Assembly: GCF_001612985.1 (NCBI RefSeq)
Contig: NZ_BDBM01000058.1
Span: 1 to 50,151, forward strand
Reading direction: 5' to 3'
DNA length: 50,151 nucleotides
From: Nocardia gamkensis NBRC 108242
GTDB lineage: Bacteria > Actinomycetota > Actinomycetes > Mycobacteriales > Mycobacteriaceae
In this document: positions 49,842-50,151 of the stretch, piece after piece
Layout: each line of letters begins with the position of its first letter
Position numbering within the stretch: position 1 is the stretch's first letter
Notes under the pieces: generated by a model
The model's input: only the letters and a program-made list of their open reading frames with translations
Told to the model about the DNA's origin: nothing
Database searches by the model: none
Program-made: the position numbers and the translations under genes

Positions 49842-50151
49842 TCTGCGGACTTGGGCCGGTCTCCTACCTCCCCCACAGAGAGGGTCGCCCGCGCCGTCGA
49901 ATTGTTCGCCACATATACGCTACGAAGCCCAGCGGCAATCCCACCGACGTAACGGCGGCACATCGAGGTGGCACGGCTACCGTCCTACGCGCCCCGCACC
50001 GGGGTGCTGTCCATCGTGGTCGGCGTCTTCTGCTTCCGCACGGCTACCGTCCTACGCGCCCCGCTCACCCCGACTCCCGGTTTCGAGCGAAGCGAGACCG
50101 AGCATTGCGCCGTTCGCGGCCCGGCTCGCGTTTGCGCGGCCGTCGCGTAGG
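49842..50151. other. Non-coding 3' end of window
   Basis: About 310 bases after recQ with no convincing gene. It carries a 27-bp direct repeat (49971-49997 and 50038-50064). The 60-codon frame from 49968 reads through this repeat and looks spurious. Confidence 0.6.
49971..50064. repeat. 27-bp direct repeat, two copies 40 bases apart
   Basis: The sequence beginning GCACGGCTACCGTCCTACGC and ending GCCCCGC occurs identically at 49971-49997 and 50038-50064, with 40 bases between. More copies may lie beyond the window edge. Confidence 0.9.

Overview
The window is high-GC actinobacterial DNA. Gene content and order point to the mycolic-acid group (Mycobacteriales), most likely Nocardia or a close relative. 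Much of it follows, in the same relative order, the Mycobacterium tuberculosis segment I recall as Rv2397c-Rv2427c: sulfate ABC transporter, trehalase, lepA, a PemK-like protein, rpsT, holA, comEC, comEA, degV, octT, gpgP, rsfS, nadD, VWA protein, MoxR ATPase and proA. The genus call is inference from content; no rRNA or tRNA gene is present to confirm it.

Layout. 1-948: 3' part of an Hsp70-like ATPase gene, cut by the window edge. 1474-5242: sulfate importer cysA-cysW-cysT-subI, transcribed leftward with four-base start/stop overlaps between the permease and ATPase genes. 5766-6121: two tiny coupled membrane proteins. 6234-8234: GH15 trehalase. 8295-12377: a leftward pair, a Pro/Gly-rich low-complexity protein followed by a dynamin-like GTPase whose Walker A lysine is replaced by methionine. 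12774-14710: a PrrA/PrrB-type two-component system. 14715-19621: lepA, an orphan PemK/MazF-like protein, aquaporin Z, rpsT with a strong terminator, and a small acidic protein. 19629-23147: an accessory-looking stretch with an XRE/MmyB-type regulator divergent from an aldo-keto reductase, a 9-bp minisatellite, and a mycothiol-dependent-isomerase-like protein. 23529-28737: holA, comEC, comEA. 28958-33557: a GNAT protein, then the tightly packed nadD-rsfS-gpgP-octT-degV operon, which links NAD synthesis and ribosome silencing to glucosylglycerate/methylglucose-lipopolysaccharide synthesis.

33661-39877: four leftward genes, MoxR AAA ATPase, VWA protein, an HSP90-family ATPase and a TPR-like helical-repeat protein. 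This looks like a chaperone island, with the HSP90/TPR pair placed between nadD and the VWA/MoxR pair. 39987-41252: proA. 41362-49841: a rightward run of ribokinase, a glutamine-synthetase-like ligase plus a FluG-type amidohydrolase (a split FluG/NodGS), RtcB, an epoxide-hydrolase-like alpha/beta hydrolase, a SLOG-like protein, and RecQ with a C-terminal phosphoribosyltransferase-like module. The last 310 bases are non-coding and carry a 27-bp direct repeat.

Recurring feature: at least ten genes have a TANNNT -10 hexamer ending 5-8 nt before the start codon, and most of these lack a good Shine-Dalgarno, the signature of leaderless transcription. The best candidates for new biology are the HSP90-TPR pair beside MoxR-VWA, the Met-for-Lys dynamin with its low-complexity partner, the split FluG pair, and the orphan SLOG protein beside RecQ-PRTase.
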